Part shown: positions 1-9,445 of the stretch, piece by piece
Numbering within the stretch: the first letter of the stretch is position 1
How the letters are laid out: the number at the start of each line of letters is the position of its first letter
Source of the DNA: an uncultured Paracoccus sp.
GTDB taxonomy: Bacteria > Pseudomonadota > Alphaproteobacteria > Rhodobacterales > Rhodobacteraceae
DNA length: 64,000 nucleotides
NCBI RefSeq assembly: GCF_945915435.1
Contig: NZ_CAMEFG010000009.1
Location: 18,501 to 82,500 of the forward strand
Direction of reading: 5' to 3'
The notes under the pieces: generated by a model
The model's input: only the letters and a program-made list of their open reading frames with translations
Database searches by the model: none
What the model was told of the DNA's origin: nothing
Translations under genes and position numbers: made by a program

Positions 1-173
1 GCAGCCTGGGCGATGGCGCGGCGCAGCCCCTCGGGCGGCGGCTCCAGCGGCGCGGCCTGGCTGACGTTGATCAGCGGACGGTCGGGCGGAAAGGCGACAC
101 CATCGAGCCAGCGCCGCGCCTCCATCACCGGGGGGCGGAAGGTCTGGGCGAAGGTCGGGTTCAGGGGCAGCAT
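1..173 (-). CDS. PLP-dependent class I/II aminotransferase, N-terminal fragment
   Basis: The gene runs off the left edge and only about 57 N-terminal residues are visible. They include a PLINVSQAAP stretch followed by a PPPEGLR turn. From memory these resemble the start of fold-type I PLP aminotransferases in Rhodobacteraceae, but the PLP-binding lysine lies outside the window. The ATG is at 171-173 with no strong Shine-Dalgarno. It begins 9 bases after the stop of the upstream minus-strand gene, so the two are probably co-transcribed. The substrate cannot be judged from this fragment. Confidence 0.65.
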   Translation of the reverse strand, partial: MLPLNPTFAQTFRPPVMEARRWLDGVAFPPDRPLINVSQAAPLEPPPEGLRRAIAQA

Positions 174-182
174 ATGGTTGCT

Positions 183-818
183 CTAGTTGCGGGGGGTCAG
201 GCCCAAGCTGCCGATATCGGGCGGCAGGAACAGGTTCGGCGCAAGCGAGGGGACCGTGCCTTCGCCATCCGTTTCGCCGTCATCCGGCACGGGCGCGGTT
301 GGGGGCACGGACGGGGACGGGGGCAAATCCCCGGACATGGGCGGTTGGGCGGCGGGCAGCGCCGGGGCCTCGCCGGGGTCGGGGGCGCGGTCGGCATCGG
401 GCATCGGCAGGCCGCCGGGCCGCTCTGCCGCTGCGGCCCGGTCGCCGCCCTGCGCGGGCAAGGCGGGTGCCGTGGTCTCGGTCGCCTGGACCTGCGCGGT
501 CGGGACGGTGGTTGCGGGCAGGGGCTGGTCCCCGACCTCGGCCGCCGGGCGGGGGGCGGGTTCCGATGCGGCGGCGGGCGGTTGCAGGGGCGCGGCATTG
601 CGCGCACCGATCGGATGGGGCGCATCGGGCGCAAGCGGCGCCGGATCGCCGTCGTGGGTCCGGCCCGCACCGCGCAGCTCGGGCGCATCGGCCTGCGGCG
701 CGCCCTGGGGCGGGGCAAGGTCCGGCACCGGCGGCGGCAGGATCAGGGACGCCGCCGCCAGCGCGAATGCGCCCAGCAATGTCCCGTGCAACAGTCCCGC
801 CCCAAAGCCTCGCGCCAT
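183..818 (-). CDS. Membrane-anchored proline/alanine-rich protein of unknown function
   Basis: A 211-residue protein starts at ATG 818 behind an AGGCGG ribosome site. A hydrophobic helix at about residues 5-27 is followed by roughly 180 residues of low-complexity Pro/Ala/Asp/Glu-rich sequence, so it is probably a single-pass protein with a disordered periplasmic tail. The short N-terminus and proline-rich stalk look to me like the beginning of the divergent polysaccharide deacetylase (YibQ-like) proteins of Rhodobacteraceae. However, the reading frame ends in TAG at 183-185 with no deacetylase domain, and another gene starts 10 bases later. It could be a truncated relative or an unrelated stalk protein. 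The longer upstream extension of this frame overlaps trpG and lacks a plausible start. Confidence 0.5.
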   Translation of the reverse strand: MARGFGAGLLHGTLLGAFALAAASLILPPPVPDLAPPQGAPQADAPELRGAGRTHDGDPAPLAPDAPHPIGARNAAPLQPPAAASEPAPRPAAEVGDQPLPATTVPTAQVQATETTAPALPAQGGDRAAAAERPGGLPMPDADRAPDPGEAPALPAAQPPMSGDLPPSPSVPPTAPVPDDGETDGEGTVPSLAPNLFLPPDIGSLGLTPRN

Positions 819-935
819 CTTGCCGCCTGTCCGATACCAGCTTTTCTGACCGCGCGGGGTTGACCCGCCACGGCCCTTTGGCACATCTATAGCGGCAGTT
901 TTTCCGGGGTTCATCCCCCAATAGCAAGGGCCACC

Positions 936-1529
936 ATGATCCTGCTGATCGACAACTATGACAGCTTCACCTGGAATCTGGTCCATTACATGGGCGAGGC
1001 AGGGGCAAGGGTCGAGGTGCGCCGCAACGACGCCCTGACCGTGGACGAGGCGCTGGCAAGCGGCGCCTCGGGCATCCTGATCTCACCCGGTCCATGCGCG
1101 CCGTCGCGGGCGGGCATCATCGTGCCGCTGATCCGCGCAGCCGCCGAACGGGGCTTGCCGCTCTTCGGCGTCTGCCTTGGCCATCAGGCCATCGGCGAGG
1201 CCTTCGGCGGCCATGTCATCCGCGCGGGCCGGGTCGTGCATGGCAAGGTCGATGAAATCGCCCATGACGGCAAGGGCGTGTTCGAGGGCCTGCCCTCGCC
1301 CTTCAAGGCGACGCGCTATCACTCGCTGACCGTGGACCCCGACAGCCTGCCCGAGGCGCTGGAGGTCACGGCGACCAGCCCCGACGGCACGATCATGGGC
1401 CTGCGCCACCGCAGCCTGCCGGTCGAGGGCGTGCAGTTCCACCCCGAATCCATCGCATCCGAACATGGCCACCAGATGATCCGAAACTTCCTGCGCCGCT
1501 GCATGAACCTGTCGGGCGAGGCCGCATGA
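936..1529 (+). CDS. trpG: Anthranilate synthase component II / aminodeoxychorismate synthase glutaminase
   Basis: This is a 197-residue class I glutamine amidotransferase that supplies ammonia to the chorismate-aminating subunit in tryptophan (and possibly folate) synthesis. The nucleophile is Cys80 in GVCLGHQ, and the His169/Glu171 pair sits in FHPES, so the catalytic triad is complete. The oxyanion-strand motif reads [11 protein letters not shown] rather than the common SPGPGTP, a modest variation. It opens the cluster trpG-trpD-udg-trpC-moaC-moeA and overlaps trpD by four bases (ATGA). No trpE is present in the window, so the large subunit must be encoded elsewhere. I found no leader-peptide attenuator in the 117 bases upstream. 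Confidence 0.95.
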   Translation: MILLIDNYDSFTWNLVHYMGEAGARVEVRRNDALTVDEALASGASGILISPGPCAPSRAGIIVPLIRAAAERGLPLFGVCLGHQAIGEAFGGHVIRAGRVVHGKVDEIAHDGKGVFEGLPSPFKATRYHSLTVDPDSLPEALEVTATSPDGTIMGLRHRSLPVEGVQFHPESIASEHGHQMIRNFLRRCMNLSGEAA

Positions 1530-2551
1530 GCGCGCCGGTGGACATTCGCCCGATCATCGGCCTGGCCGCGGAACGCTCGCTGACCGGGGACGAGGCCGAA
1601 GCCGCCTTCGCCGCCCTGTTCGAAGGCCGCGCGACCCCGGCCCAGATCGGCGGGCTGCTGATGGCGCTGCGCGTGCGCGGCGAAACGGTCGAGGAAATCA
1701 CCGCCGCCACCCGCGCCATGCGCGCGCGCATGAACCGCATCACCGCACCCGAGGGGGCGATGGATATCGTCGGCACCGGCGGCGACGGCAAGGGGACGCT
1801 GAACATCTCGACCGCCTCGGCGCTGGTCGTGGCGGGGGCGGGCGTGCCGGTCGCCAAGCATGGCAACCGCAACCTGTCGTCGAAATCGGGTTCTGCCGAC
1901 GCGCTGTCGCATCTGGGCATCGACATCATGTCCTCGCCCGAGGTGGCGCAGGCCACGCTGGACGCCACCGGCATCTGCTTCATGATGGCGCCCGTCCACC
2001 ACCCCGCGATGCGCCATGTCGGCCCCGCGCGGGCCGAGTTGGGAACCCGCACGCTGTTCAACCTGCTGGGACCGCTGACCAACCCCGCCGGGGTGCGGCA
2101 CCAGTTGACCGGGACCTTCGACCGCCGCTGGAACCGTCCGATGGCCGAAACTCTGCGCGATCTCGGCACCCTCTCTGCCTGGCTGGTCCACGGCGGCGAC
2201 GGCACGGATGAGCTGTCCATCGCCGGACCAAGCTGGGTCGCCGCGCTGAAGGATGGCGAGATCGCGGAATTCGAGGTCTCACCCGAGGATGCCGGCCTGC
2301 CCGTCCACCCGTTCGAGGCGATCATCGGCGGCGATCCCGCACGGAACGCTGCCGCCGCCCGTGCGCTGCTGGACGGCGAAAAGGGCGCCTATCGCGATGC
2401 GGTGCTGCTGAACTCGGCCGCCGCGCTGCTGATCGCGGGCCGCGCCACCGACCTGCGCGAGGGGGTCGAGATCGCGCGGCAATCCATCGATTCGGGCGCG
2501 GCCAAGGCCAAGCTGGCCGCGCTCGTGGGCCACTCCGGCGCCCCGGCATGA
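1526..2551 (+). CDS. trpD: Anthranilate phosphoribosyltransferase
   Basis: This 341-residue enzyme transfers the phosphoribosyl group of PRPP to anthranilate, the second step of tryptophan synthesis. The glycine-rich PRPP loop GTGGDG is at residues 83-88, and the anthranilate/PRPP-contacting KHGNR motif is at 111-115, followed by a conserved SGSADAL segment. Length and motifs are normal for the family. It starts inside the trpG stop codon (ATGA) and its own stop overlaps the start of udg in the same way, which implies translational coupling through the cluster. Confidence 0.96.
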   Translation: MSAPVDIRPIIGLAAERSLTGDEAEAAFAALFEGRATPAQIGGLLMALRVRGETVEEITAATRAMRARMNRITAPEGAMDIVGTGGDGKGTLNISTASALVVAGAGVPVAKHGNRNLSSKSGSADALSHLGIDIMSSPEVAQATLDATGICFMMAPVHHPAMRHVGPARAELGTRTLFNLLGPLTNPAGVRHQLTGTFDRRWNRPMAETLRDLGTLSAWLVHGGDGTDELSIAGPSWVAALKDGEIAEFEVSPEDAGLPVHPFEAIIGGDPARNAAAARALLDGEKGAYRDAVLLNSAAALLIAGRATDLREGVEIARQSIDSGAAKAKLAALVGHSGAPA

Positions 2552-3204
2552 CCCCGCCCGAGGCATGGGCCGACCTGCCCTTCTTCGCCCGCGACTGGCC
2601 CGCGATCCGCGACCGTTTGAGCGGCGACTGGTTGCCCGGTCCCGCGCGCCTCTTCGCCGCGCTGGACCTGACCCCGCCCGAGAAGGTCCGCGTCGTCCTG
2701 CTGGGGCAAGACCCCTATCCCACCCCCGGACATGCGAACGGGCTGGCGTTTTCGGTTTCCGAAACGACGCCCCTGCCCCGGTCCCTGCGCAATATCTACA
2801 AGGAAATGCAGGACGACATCGGCGCTTCCCCCGCCAGCGGCGATCTTGCTCATTGGGCGCGTCAGGGGGTGCTGCTGCTGAATACCTCGCTGTCGGTTCC
2901 GCCCGGTCAGGCAGGTGCGCACGCGAAATGGGGCTGGGGCAGGCTTGCGCGCGAGGCCGTCACGCGCGCGCAGGAACTTCGTCCGCTTGCCTTCCTGCTT
3001 TGGGGGGCACATGCGCAAAAGGCCCTTGCCGGGCTGCCGCGACCGCAGGATCTGGTGATCGAAAGCGCGCATCCCTCGCCCCTTTCCGCGCGGCGGGGCT
3101 TCTTCGGGTCGCGCCCCTTCAGCCGGATCAACGACTGGCTGGCCGCGCGGGGCGAGGCACCGATAGACTGGGCGGGGCTTTCCCGCCGCGATTTGCAGGG
3201 TTAG
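2548..3204 (+). CDS. udg: Uracil-DNA glycosylase, family 1
   Basis: A 218-residue base-excision-repair enzyme that removes uracil from DNA. Motif A is GQDPYP at residues 53-58, with catalytic Asp55. Motif B, HPSPLS, starts at His175. In the E. coli enzyme motif A reads GQDPYH, so the residue after the tyrosine is proline instead of histidine; I believe this variant occurs in related alphaproteobacteria but could not check. The rest of the fold ([22 protein letters not shown]) is intact. The gene is wedged between trpD (four-base overlap) and trpC (8-base gap), an unusual companion for tryptophan genes. Confidence 0.93.
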   Translation: MTPPEAWADLPFFARDWPAIRDRLSGDWLPGPARLFAALDLTPPEKVRVVLLGQDPYPTPGHANGLAFSVSETTPLPRSLRNIYKEMQDDIGASPASGDLAHWARQGVLLLNTSLSVPPGQAGAHAKWGWGRLAREAVTRAQELRPLAFLLWGAHAQKALAGLPRPQDLVIESAHPSPLSARRGFFGSRPFSRINDWLAARGEAPIDWAGLSRRDLQG

Positions 3205-3212
3205 GTTGAGAC

Positions 3213-4004
3213 ATGGATATTCTGGACCGCATCAAGGCCTACAAGCTGGAAGAGATCGCCGCCGCCAAGGCCGCCCGCCCTCTGTCGGGCGTCGAGGATC
3301 TCGCCCGCGCCGCCGACGCCCCGCGCGGCTTTGCCCGCGCGCTACGCGACAAGGCCGCCACCGGCCACGCGCTGATCGCCGAGATCAAGAAGGCCAGCCC
3401 CTCGAAAGGGCTGATCCGCCCCGATTTCGACCCGCCCGCGCTGGCCCGCGCCTATCAGGCGGGGGGCGCGGCCTGCCTGTCCGTGCTGACCGACGCGCCC
3501 AGCTTTCAGGGCGCGCCCGAGTTCCTGACCGCCGCCCGCTCCGCCTGCGAGTTGCCCGCGCTGCGCAAGGATTTCCTCTATGACCCCTATCAGGTGGCCG
3601 AAGCCCGCGCATGGGGCGCCGATTGCATCCTGATTATCATGGCCTCGGTCGACGACACGCTGGCGGCGGAGCTTGAAGACGCCGCCTTCCACTGGGGCAT
3701 GGACGCGCTGATCGAGGTTCACGACCGCGCCGAGCTGGACCGCGCGCTGCGGCTGAAATCGCCGCTGATCGGGGTGAACAACCGCAACCTGCGCACATTC
3801 GAGGTCAGCCTGGACGTGACGCTGGACCTTGCGCCCCATGTGCCCCCGGACCGCGATCTGGTCTGCGAAAGCGGCCTTTTCGCCCCCGCCGATCTGGACC
3901 GGATGGCTGGGGCCGGGATCAACCGCTTCCTGATCGGCGAAAGCCTGATGCGGCAGGCCGACGTGACCGCCGCCACCCGCGAGATCCTGGGACTGGCGGC
4001 ATGA
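3213..4004 (+). CDS. trpC: Indole-3-glycerol-phosphate synthase
   Basis: A 263-residue TIM-barrel enzyme that closes the indole ring from carboxyphenylaminodeoxyribulose phosphate. The N-terminal active-site strand reads [11 protein letters not shown] (Glu57, Lys59), followed by the LRKDF and GVNNRNL motifs that carry further catalytic and substrate-binding residues. It is monofunctional, with no fused TrpF domain. The start is preceded by a GGTTGAG ribosome site. The stop overlaps moaC by four bases, joining tryptophan synthesis to molybdenum cofactor synthesis in one transcription unit. Confidence 0.96.
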   Translation: MDILDRIKAYKLEEIAAAKAARPLSGVEDLARAADAPRGFARALRDKAATGHALIAEIKKASPSKGLIRPDFDPPALARAYQAGGAACLSVLTDAPSFQGAPEFLTAARSACELPALRKDFLYDPYQVAEARAWGADCILIIMASVDDTLAAELEDAAFHWGMDALIEVHDRAELDRALRLKSPLIGVNNRNLRTFEVSLDVTLDLAPHVPPDRDLVCESGLFAPADLDRMAGAGINRFLIGESLMRQADVTAATREILGLAA

Positions 4005-4474
4005 GCCTGACACATTTCGACAATCGCGGGCAGGCCCATATGGTCGATGTATCCGGCAAGGCGGAAACCGCGCGCATGGCCGTGGCCGAGGGGGTCGTGA
4101 TCATGGCGCCCGAAACGCTGGCGCTGGCGCAGGGCGGCGCGGCCAAGGGCGACGTCATGGGCGTGGCGCGGCTGGCCGGGATCATGGGGGCCAAGCGCAC
4201 CGCCGACCTGATCCCGCTGTGTCACCCACTACCGCTGAGCAAGGTCGCCATCGAACTGACCCCCGACCCCGCCCTGCCCGGTATCCGCGTGACCGCCACC
4301 GCCGCCACCACCGGCCGCACCGGCGTCGAGATGGAGGCGCTGACCGCCGTTTCCACCGCCTGCCTGACCATCTACGACATGCTCAAGGCCGCGCAAAAGG
4401 ACATGCGGATCGAAGGCATCCGCCTGCTGTCGAAAACCGGCGGAAAATCCGGCGATTTCAAGGTGGAAGCATGA
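4001..4474 (+). CDS. moaC: Cyclic pyranopterin monophosphate synthase
   Basis: MoaC works after the radical-SAM enzyme MoaA in the first stage of molybdenum cofactor synthesis, forming cyclic pyranopterin monophosphate. The 157-residue protein has the family signatures LCHPLPLS (residues 73-80) and [19 protein letters not shown] (109-127). Its length is typical. The start lies in the trpC stop and the stop lies in the moeA start, both with ATGA overlaps. The partner moaA is not in the window. Confidence 0.96.
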   Translation: MSLTHFDNRGQAHMVDVSGKAETARMAVAEGVVIMAPETLALAQGGAAKGDVMGVARLAGIMGAKRTADLIPLCHPLPLSKVAIELTPDPALPGIRVTATAATTGRTGVEMEALTAVSTACLTIYDMLKAAQKDMRIEGIRLLSKTGGKSGDFKVEA

Positions 4475-5643
4475 TCACCACGGACAAGGCCCTTGCGCTG
4501 GTCCTCGACCTCGCCCCCCCGCCCGAGGGCGAAGAGATCGCCATCGCCGACGCGCTGGACCGGGTGCTGCTGGCCCCGGCGGTCGCGGCGCTGACGCAAC
4601 CGCCTTTTGATGCGTCGGCGATGGACGGCTACGCGCTGCGCGGCGCCGACCTGCCGGGTCCGGTGCAGGTCATCGGCACGTCGTCCGCGGGCCACCCGTG
4701 GCAGGGCGAGGCCCGGCCCGGAACCGCCGTGCGCATCTTCACCGGCGCCCCGGTCCCGCAAGGCTACGACCGCGTGGTGATGCAGGAAAACGTCCGGCGC
4801 GAGGGCGACCGGATCACGGTTTCCGGGGGCAGCGACAACCCGAACATCCGCCCGCAAGGCAGTGATTTCGCCCAAGGTTACGGCTTCCATCCCCATCGCC
4901 CCCTGCGCGCGGGCGATATCTGCCTGCTGGCCGCGATGAACGTGCCCAGGGTTCAGGTCGCGCGACGTCCCCGCGTCGCGATCATGCCCGGCGGGGATGA
5001 ACTGGTGCGCCCCGGCGAAACGCCCGGTCCGGGGCAGATCATCTGCTCGAACGACCTTGCCATCGCCGCCATCGCGCGCAAGGCCGGGGCCGAGGTCACG
5101 CTGCTGCCCATCGCCCGCGACACCGAGGAAAGCGTCACCCAGGGCTTTCACATGGCCCGCGACGCCGACCTGATCGTGACCATCGGCGGGGCCTCGGTCG
5201 GCGATCACGATTTCGTCGGCAAGGTCGCCGCCGACCTTGGGATGGAGCGTGCCTTCTACAAGCTGGCGATGCGTCCCGGCAAGCCGCTGATGGCGGGCCG
5301 GATGGGCCGCCGCGCCATGCTTGGCCTGCCGGGAAATCCCGTTTCGGCAATCGTTTGCGCGACGATCTTCATGCGGCCCCTGATCTATCGCATGCAGGGC
5401 GTTGATATCGGAACGGAACTGCATCGCGCGCGCCTTGCCGCCCCCCTGCGGCCCGAGGGCGACCGGCAGCACTACCTGCGCGCCCGGCTGGTGCAGGGCG
5501 ACGACCTGCCCCAGCTTCACCCCTTCACCGATCAGGGTTCGTCGCAGTTGAAAATCCTGTCGCAAGCGGATGCGCTGATGGTGCGCCCCGCGCATGATCC
5601 GGCGCGCGAGCCGGGCGAAATCGTCGAATATCTGGCTTTGTGA
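4471..5643 (+). CDS. moeA: Molybdopterin molybdenumtransferase
   Basis: MoeA inserts molybdate into adenylylated molybdopterin. The 390-residue protein has the N-terminal segment [12 protein letters not shown], the IFTGAPVP motif, the MPGGDE/SNDLAI segments and the catalytic-domain loop [11 protein letters not shown] followed by MRPGKPL and GLPGNPVSA. The C-terminal domain IV is present. I chose ATG 4471 because it overlaps the moaC stop (ATGA); a longer open frame upstream only reads through moaC out of frame. It closes the trp/moa cluster, and no clear terminator separates it from lexA. Confidence 0.94.
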   Translation: MITTDKALALVLDLAPPPEGEEIAIADALDRVLLAPAVAALTQPPFDASAMDGYALRGADLPGPVQVIGTSSAGHPWQGEARPGTAVRIFTGAPVPQGYDRVVMQENVRREGDRITVSGGSDNPNIRPQGSDFAQGYGFHPHRPLRAGDICLLAAMNVPRVQVARRPRVAIMPGGDELVRPGETPGPGQIICSNDLAIAAIARKAGAEVTLLPIARDTEESVTQGFHMARDADLIVTIGGASVGDHDFVGKVAADLGMERAFYKLAMRPGKPLMAGRMGRRAMLGLPGNPVSAIVCATIFMRPLIYRMQGVDIGTELHRARLAAPLRPEGDRQHYLRARLVQGDDLPQLHPFTDQGSSQLKILSQADALMVRPAHDPAREPGEIVEYLAL

Positions 5644-5694
5644 CAAAAAATTCCCTGTTGTTAACCATTTGTTCAGAGGAATCTGCTCTGTTCG

Positions 5695-5723
5695 TTGACG
5701 GATGGGGTGAACGCCTCTAGAAC
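5695..5723 (+). promoter_or_regulatory. Predicted lexA promoter
   Basis: TTGACG at 5695-5700 (five of six to TTGACA) is separated by 17 bases from TAGAAC at 5718-5723 (four of six to TATAAT). The -10 element coincides with the second GAAC unit of the SOS operator, so LexA binding should block RNA polymerase directly. Predicted by eye. Confidence 0.5.
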
Positions 5724-5734
5724 ATAAGTCGAAC
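5709..5734 (+). promoter_or_regulatory. Triple GAAC LexA operator (SOS box)
   Basis: Three GAAC tetramers start at 5709, 5720 and 5731, each separated by exactly seven bases. The alphaproteobacterial LexA box is the direct repeat GTTC-N7-GTTC (GAAC-N7-GAAC on the other strand), so this array holds two overlapping perfect boxes at 11-base spacing. It lies 33 bases upstream of lexA and overlaps the predicted -10 box, as expected for autorepression. Confidence 0.85.
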
Positions 5735-5766
5735 AGATTTGATCGGGCGGGTTTAGGGAACAGAAC

Positions 5767-6468
5767 ATGCTTACGAAAAAGCAGATCCAGTTGCTGGAGT
5801 TCATCCAGTCACGCATGGCGCGGGATGGCGTCCCGCCGTCTTTCGACGAAATGAAGGATGCGCTGGATTTGCGGTCGAAATCGGGGATCCACCGCCTTGT
5901 CACCGCGCTTGAGGAAAGGGGCTTCATCCGCCGCCTGCCGCATCGCGCGCGCGCGCTGGAAATTCTGCGCCTGCCCGATGCGCTGAACAAGGGCGGCGAT
6001 TTCACCCCGCGCGTGATCGAAGGCGATAAGCCCGCCAGCCCGCCTCCGCCACCGCGCGGGGCGATGCCGGTGACCAGCGGCTCGGCGGTCGAACTGCCCG
6101 TGATGGGCCGTATCGCGGCAGGCGTCCCGATCGAGGCCATCTCGGAAGTCTCGCACCATATCGCGGTGCCGGGCGACATGATCAGCAGCCGCGCGCATCA
6201 CTACGCGCTCGAGGTGCGCGGGGATTCCATGATCAACGCAGGGATCAACGACGGTGACGTGGTCATCATCCGCGAACAGGATTCGGCCGACAATGGCGAT
6301 ATCGTCGTCGCCCTGGTCGAAGGGCACGAGGCAACGCTCAAGCGCTACCGCCGCCGCGGCGGACTGATCGCCCTGGAGGCTGCCAACCCCGCCTATGAAA
6401 CAAGGCTGCTGCCCGAAAACCTGGTTCATGTGCAGGGCCGCCTGGTCGGGTTGATCCGCAGCTACTGA
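5767..6468 (+). CDS. lexA: SOS repressor LexA
   Basis: A 233-residue repressor of the SOS regulon with an N-terminal winged helix-turn-helix (about residues 1-70). A proline-rich hinge lies near 90-100 (PPPPP), followed by a C-terminal S24 autoprotease domain. The self-cleavage site is Ala118-Gly119 in GRIAAGVP, the nucleophile Ser154 is in RGDSM, and the general base Lys192 is in ATLKRY. The start ATG sits behind a weak ribosome site. Transcription is probably autoregulated through the triple GAAC operator just upstream. Confidence 0.97.
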   Translation: MLTKKQIQLLEFIQSRMARDGVPPSFDEMKDALDLRSKSGIHRLVTALEERGFIRRLPHRARALEILRLPDALNKGGDFTPRVIEGDKPASPPPPPRGAMPVTSGSAVELPVMGRIAAGVPIEAISEVSHHIAVPGDMISSRAHHYALEVRGDSMINAGINDGDVVIIREQDSADNGDIVVALVEGHEATLKRYRRRGGLIALEAANPAYETRLLPENLVHVQGRLVGLIRSY

Positions 6469-6588
6469 CCTTGCGAATGCCGGCCCGGCAAAAGGGATCA
6501 CAAATGACGCATCCCATCCGGCCCGTCATTGCGGGACGCGGTGCGCTGCTGTAACGATAGACGCGAATTCGCAGCCAAGGGAAATGCC

Positions 6589-7737
6589 ATGCGGGCCAGG
6601 ATATTCAGCCTTTTCGCCCTTTTGTCCGCCTTCGCCCTGCCCGCCGGGGCCTTCGACACCAATGCCCGCGCGGCGTGGGTCTATGACATGGCGACCGGCA
6701 CCGTTCTGATGGAAAAGAACTCGGACCAGGCCCTGCCGCCCGCATCGATGTCCAAGCTGATGACGCTTTACATGCTGTTCGAGGCGCTTGAGGAAGGCCG
6801 CGTCCAGATGGATACCCGCTTCCCGGTATCGACCAAGGCGCGCCAGATGCAAGGCTCGACGATGTTTCTCAACGAAAACGACAGGCCCACGGTCGAGGAA
6901 CTGATCAAGGGCATCGTCGTGCTGTCGGGCAATGACGCCTGCGTCGTCGTCGCCGAAGGCCTTTCGGGAACCGAGGAAGCCTTTGCCCGCCAGATGACGG
7001 AACGTGGCCGGACCATTGGCCTGACGCAATCGACCTTCATGAATGCATCGGGCTGGCCCGCGCCCGGCCATGTGATGTCCGCGCGCGACCTCGGCATCCT
7101 CTCGCTCCGGCTGATCGAGGATTTCCCCGATCTTTATCCCTATTTCGCGATGAAGGAATTTCCCTTCGACAACCGCGCGCCCGCAAACCGCTTCAACCGC
7201 AACCCGCTGCTCAACCTGGGGATCGGGGCGGACGGTCTCAAGACCGGCCATACACGTGAGGCGGGCTACGGCCTTGCCGCCTCGGCCACACAGGGCGACC
7301 GCAGGATCGTCTTTGTCGTGAACGGCCTTGCGGATGAACGCTCGCGGGCCGAGGAATCCGAACGGATCGTCAACTGGGCATTCCGCCAATTCACCATGCG
7401 CACGGTCATTCCCCAGGGCGAAATCGTGACCGAGGCTCCCGTCTGGCTTGGCAATCGCAGCAAGGTGGGCCTGACCACCGAAGAAGGCGTTCGCGTCCTG
7501 ATCCCCGCAGGCGCACAAAGCGGGGTCACGGCAGAGGCCGTTTACCACGGCCCGCTGGATGCCCCCCTGGCGGCTGGCACCCGTGTCGGCGATCTTGTCG
7601 TCAAGGTTCCGGGCGCGGGCGAATCGCGTGTGCCGCTGATCGTATCCTCGGATGTGGAAGCTGCGGGGGTCGTCGGCCGGATGCAGGGTGCGGCCATGCG
7701 CCTTGGCAACCGCGCCGTCGGCGCGATCATGAACTGA
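6589..7737 (+). CDS. D-alanyl-D-alanine carboxypeptidase (penicillin-binding protein 5/6 type)
   Basis: This periplasmic serine peptidase trims the terminal D-alanine of peptidoglycan pentapeptides. The 382-residue precursor has a signal peptide (about residues 1-21, ending in PAGA). The three penicillin-binding motifs are SMSK at 53-56, SGN at 113-115 and KTG at 218-220. A C-terminal beta-rich PBP5_C domain follows. The start at 6589 has an AAGGGAAA ribosome site; an earlier in-frame ATG would put about 20 polar residues ahead of the signal peptide. It is followed 12 bases later by tmk. Confidence 0.93.
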   Translation: MRARIFSLFALLSAFALPAGAFDTNARAAWVYDMATGTVLMEKNSDQALPPASMSKLMTLYMLFEALEEGRVQMDTRFPVSTKARQMQGSTMFLNENDRPTVEELIKGIVVLSGNDACVVVAEGLSGTEEAFARQMTERGRTIGLTQSTFMNASGWPAPGHVMSARDLGILSLRLIEDFPDLYPYFAMKEFPFDNRAPANRFNRNPLLNLGIGADGLKTGHTREAGYGLAASATQGDRRIVFVVNGLADERSRAEESERIVNWAFRQFTMRTVIPQGEIVTEAPVWLGNRSKVGLTTEEGVRVLIPAGAQSGVTAEAVYHGPLDAPLAAGTRVGDLVVKVPGAGESRVPLIVSSDVEAAGVVGRMQGAAMRLGNRAVGAIMN

Positions 7738-7749
7738 GCCGGCCTTTCC

Positions 7750-8349
7750 ATGTTCATCAGCTTCGAAGGCATCGACGGATCAGGCAAATCGGTCCAGGCC
7801 AGGCGGCTTGCGGCCCATCTGCGCGACGCGGGAAAGAATGTAACCTTGACGCGCGAACCCGGCGGCAGTCCGGGCGCCGAGGAAATCCGCAAGCTGCTGG
7901 TCGAGGGCGAACCCGACCGCTGGTCGCCCGAAACCGAACTGCTGCTGTTCACCGCCGCGCGGCGGGATCATGTCGAACGACTGATTCGCCCCGCCCTGAA
8001 GGCCGGACGAACGGTTATCTCCGACCGTTTCGCGGATTCGACCCGCATCTACCAAGGTGCGACGCGGGGCGATCTGCGGCAGACCGTCGACCAGCTTCAC
8101 CAGTTGATGATCGGGATCGAACCCGACCTGACCCTTGTCATCGACCTGCCCGCCGAACTCGCCCTTGCGCGCGGAACCGCACGCGGCGGCGCCGAGGTTC
8201 GGTTCGAGGATATGGGCCTGCCCTTCCAGGAAAAACTGCGCGCCGGATTTCGCGAACTGGCCGAAAGCACCCCTGAACGGGTGCGCCTGATCGACGGCAC
8301 CGGCAGCGTCGAAGAGGTCTCGGCCCGCGTTCTGGCCGCTTTGCCATGA
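7750..8349 (+). CDS. tmk: Thymidylate kinase
   Basis: This enzyme phosphorylates dTMP to dTDP. The 199-residue protein has the P-loop GIDGSGKS at residues 7-14, the TREPGG segment that contacts the substrate, and the DRFADST motif (usually DRY in the family). Its stop overlaps the start of holB by four bases, giving the common tmk-holB-tatD order of bacterial chromosomes. Confidence 0.95.
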   Translation: MFISFEGIDGSGKSVQARRLAAHLRDAGKNVTLTREPGGSPGAEEIRKLLVEGEPDRWSPETELLLFTAARRDHVERLIRPALKAGRTVISDRFADSTRIYQGATRGDLRQTVDQLHQLMIGIEPDLTLVIDLPAELALARGTARGGAEVRFEDMGLPFQEKLRAGFRELAESTPERVRLIDGTGSVEEVSARVLAALP

Positions 8350-9431
8350 ACACGGATCAGCCCGCATTCGAAACCGACCAGGTGCCGGGCGCACCGCACC
8401 CCCGTCATGCCGAGCGCACCATCGGCCACGGCGCGGCGATTCAGGACTTCATGGATACGGCGCGGCGCGAACGTCTGCATCATGGCTGGCTGATCACGGG
8501 TCCACGCGGCACCGGCAAGGCCACGCTGGCATGGACGCTGACGCGCTGGCTTCTGGCCGGACAGCCCGACAGGTTGCAAATCCCCCCGGACGATCCGCTC
8601 TCGCGCCGCATCGCCGCCCTGGCCGAGCCGCGCCTGCAATTGGTTCGCCGGTCGGTCGACGACAAGACGGGCCGCCCCCGCTCGGAACTGACCGTGGACG
8701 AGGTGCGCAAACTGCTGAGCTTTTTCCACCTCAGCGCTACGGATGGCGGCATGCGGGTCGCCATCATCGATTCCGCCGATGAAATGAACACCTCCGCGGC
8801 CAATGCCCTGCTGAAGCTGCTGGAGGAACCGCCCGAGAACGCCATCATATTCCTGATCTCGCATCAACCCGCGCAACTGCTGCCCACGATCCGGTCTCGT
8901 TGCCGCCTGTTGCGGCTTGGCCCCGTGTCAGGCCGCGACATGGACGAAATTCTGCACCGTTTCGGCGTCGAGGATGGCCGGGACAGGCTTGCCGCGCTCT
9001 CTGGCGGTTCGGTTGGCGAGGCACTGCGCCTTGTCGGCCAGGACGGGCTGGCGATCTATCAGCAGATCGTCGACCTTTTCGCCACGCTGCCCCGTCTTGA
9101 CCGCCAGGCGGCGGCGCGGCTTGCCGACCTGGCGGGTACCCGCCCCGGTCCCGAGGGCGACCCCTTCGATCTTGTCGTGACATTGCTCGACCGCTTTTTA
9201 TCGCGCGCCGCAAGGGCCGGGCTGCTCGGCCCGCCCCTGCCCGAGGCCGCTGCTGGCGAGGCCGAACTGTTCACCCGCATCGCCCCCGACGACCGCGTGG
9301 CGCGTGACTGGGCCGCCGCCCAGGCACAGCTTTCGGCACGGGCACGGGCCGGGCGGGCCGTCAACCTTGACCCTTCCGCACTGGTGTTGGATATGCTGAT
9401 CGGGCTGGCGCAACGCAAACCCTCCAGTTGA
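8346..9431 (+). CDS. holB: DNA polymerase III delta-prime subunit
   Basis: The delta-prime subunit of the clamp loader that places the beta sliding clamp on DNA. The 361-residue AAA+ protein has a P-loop-like GPRGTGKA at residues 52-59, a sensor/DEMN segment (IIDSADEMNTSAANALLKLLEEPP) and the SRC motif in TIRSRCRLL. I see no four-cysteine zinc module after the P-loop, unlike the E. coli subunit. It overlaps tmk by four bases. Confidence 0.92.
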   Translation: MNTDQPAFETDQVPGAPHPRHAERTIGHGAAIQDFMDTARRERLHHGWLITGPRGTGKATLAWTLTRWLLAGQPDRLQIPPDDPLSRRIAALAEPRLQLVRRSVDDKTGRPRSELTVDEVRKLLSFFHLSATDGGMRVAIIDSADEMNTSAANALLKLLEEPPENAIIFLISHQPAQLLPTIRSRCRLLRLGPVSGRDMDEILHRFGVEDGRDRLAALSGGSVGEALRLVGQDGLAIYQQIVDLFATLPRLDRQAAARLADLAGTRPGPEGDPFDLVVTLLDRFLSRAARAGLLGPPLPEAAAGEAELFTRIAPDDRVARDWAAAQAQLSARARAGRAVNLDPSALVLDMLIGLAQRKPSS

Positions 9432-9445
9432 CCGGACCCCTGCCG

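Noticed and set aside
819..935. Tryptophan attenuator or leader peptide before trpG
   Set aside because: No short frame with tandem Trp codons and no terminator hairpin are visible. The TTGACC at 860 is 22 bases from TATAGC, too far for a standard promoter.
6503..6530. AATGACG/CGTCATT inverted repeat between lexA and the carboxypeptidase gene
   Set aside because: Seven-base arms with a 14-base loop and no T-run; too weak to call a terminator.
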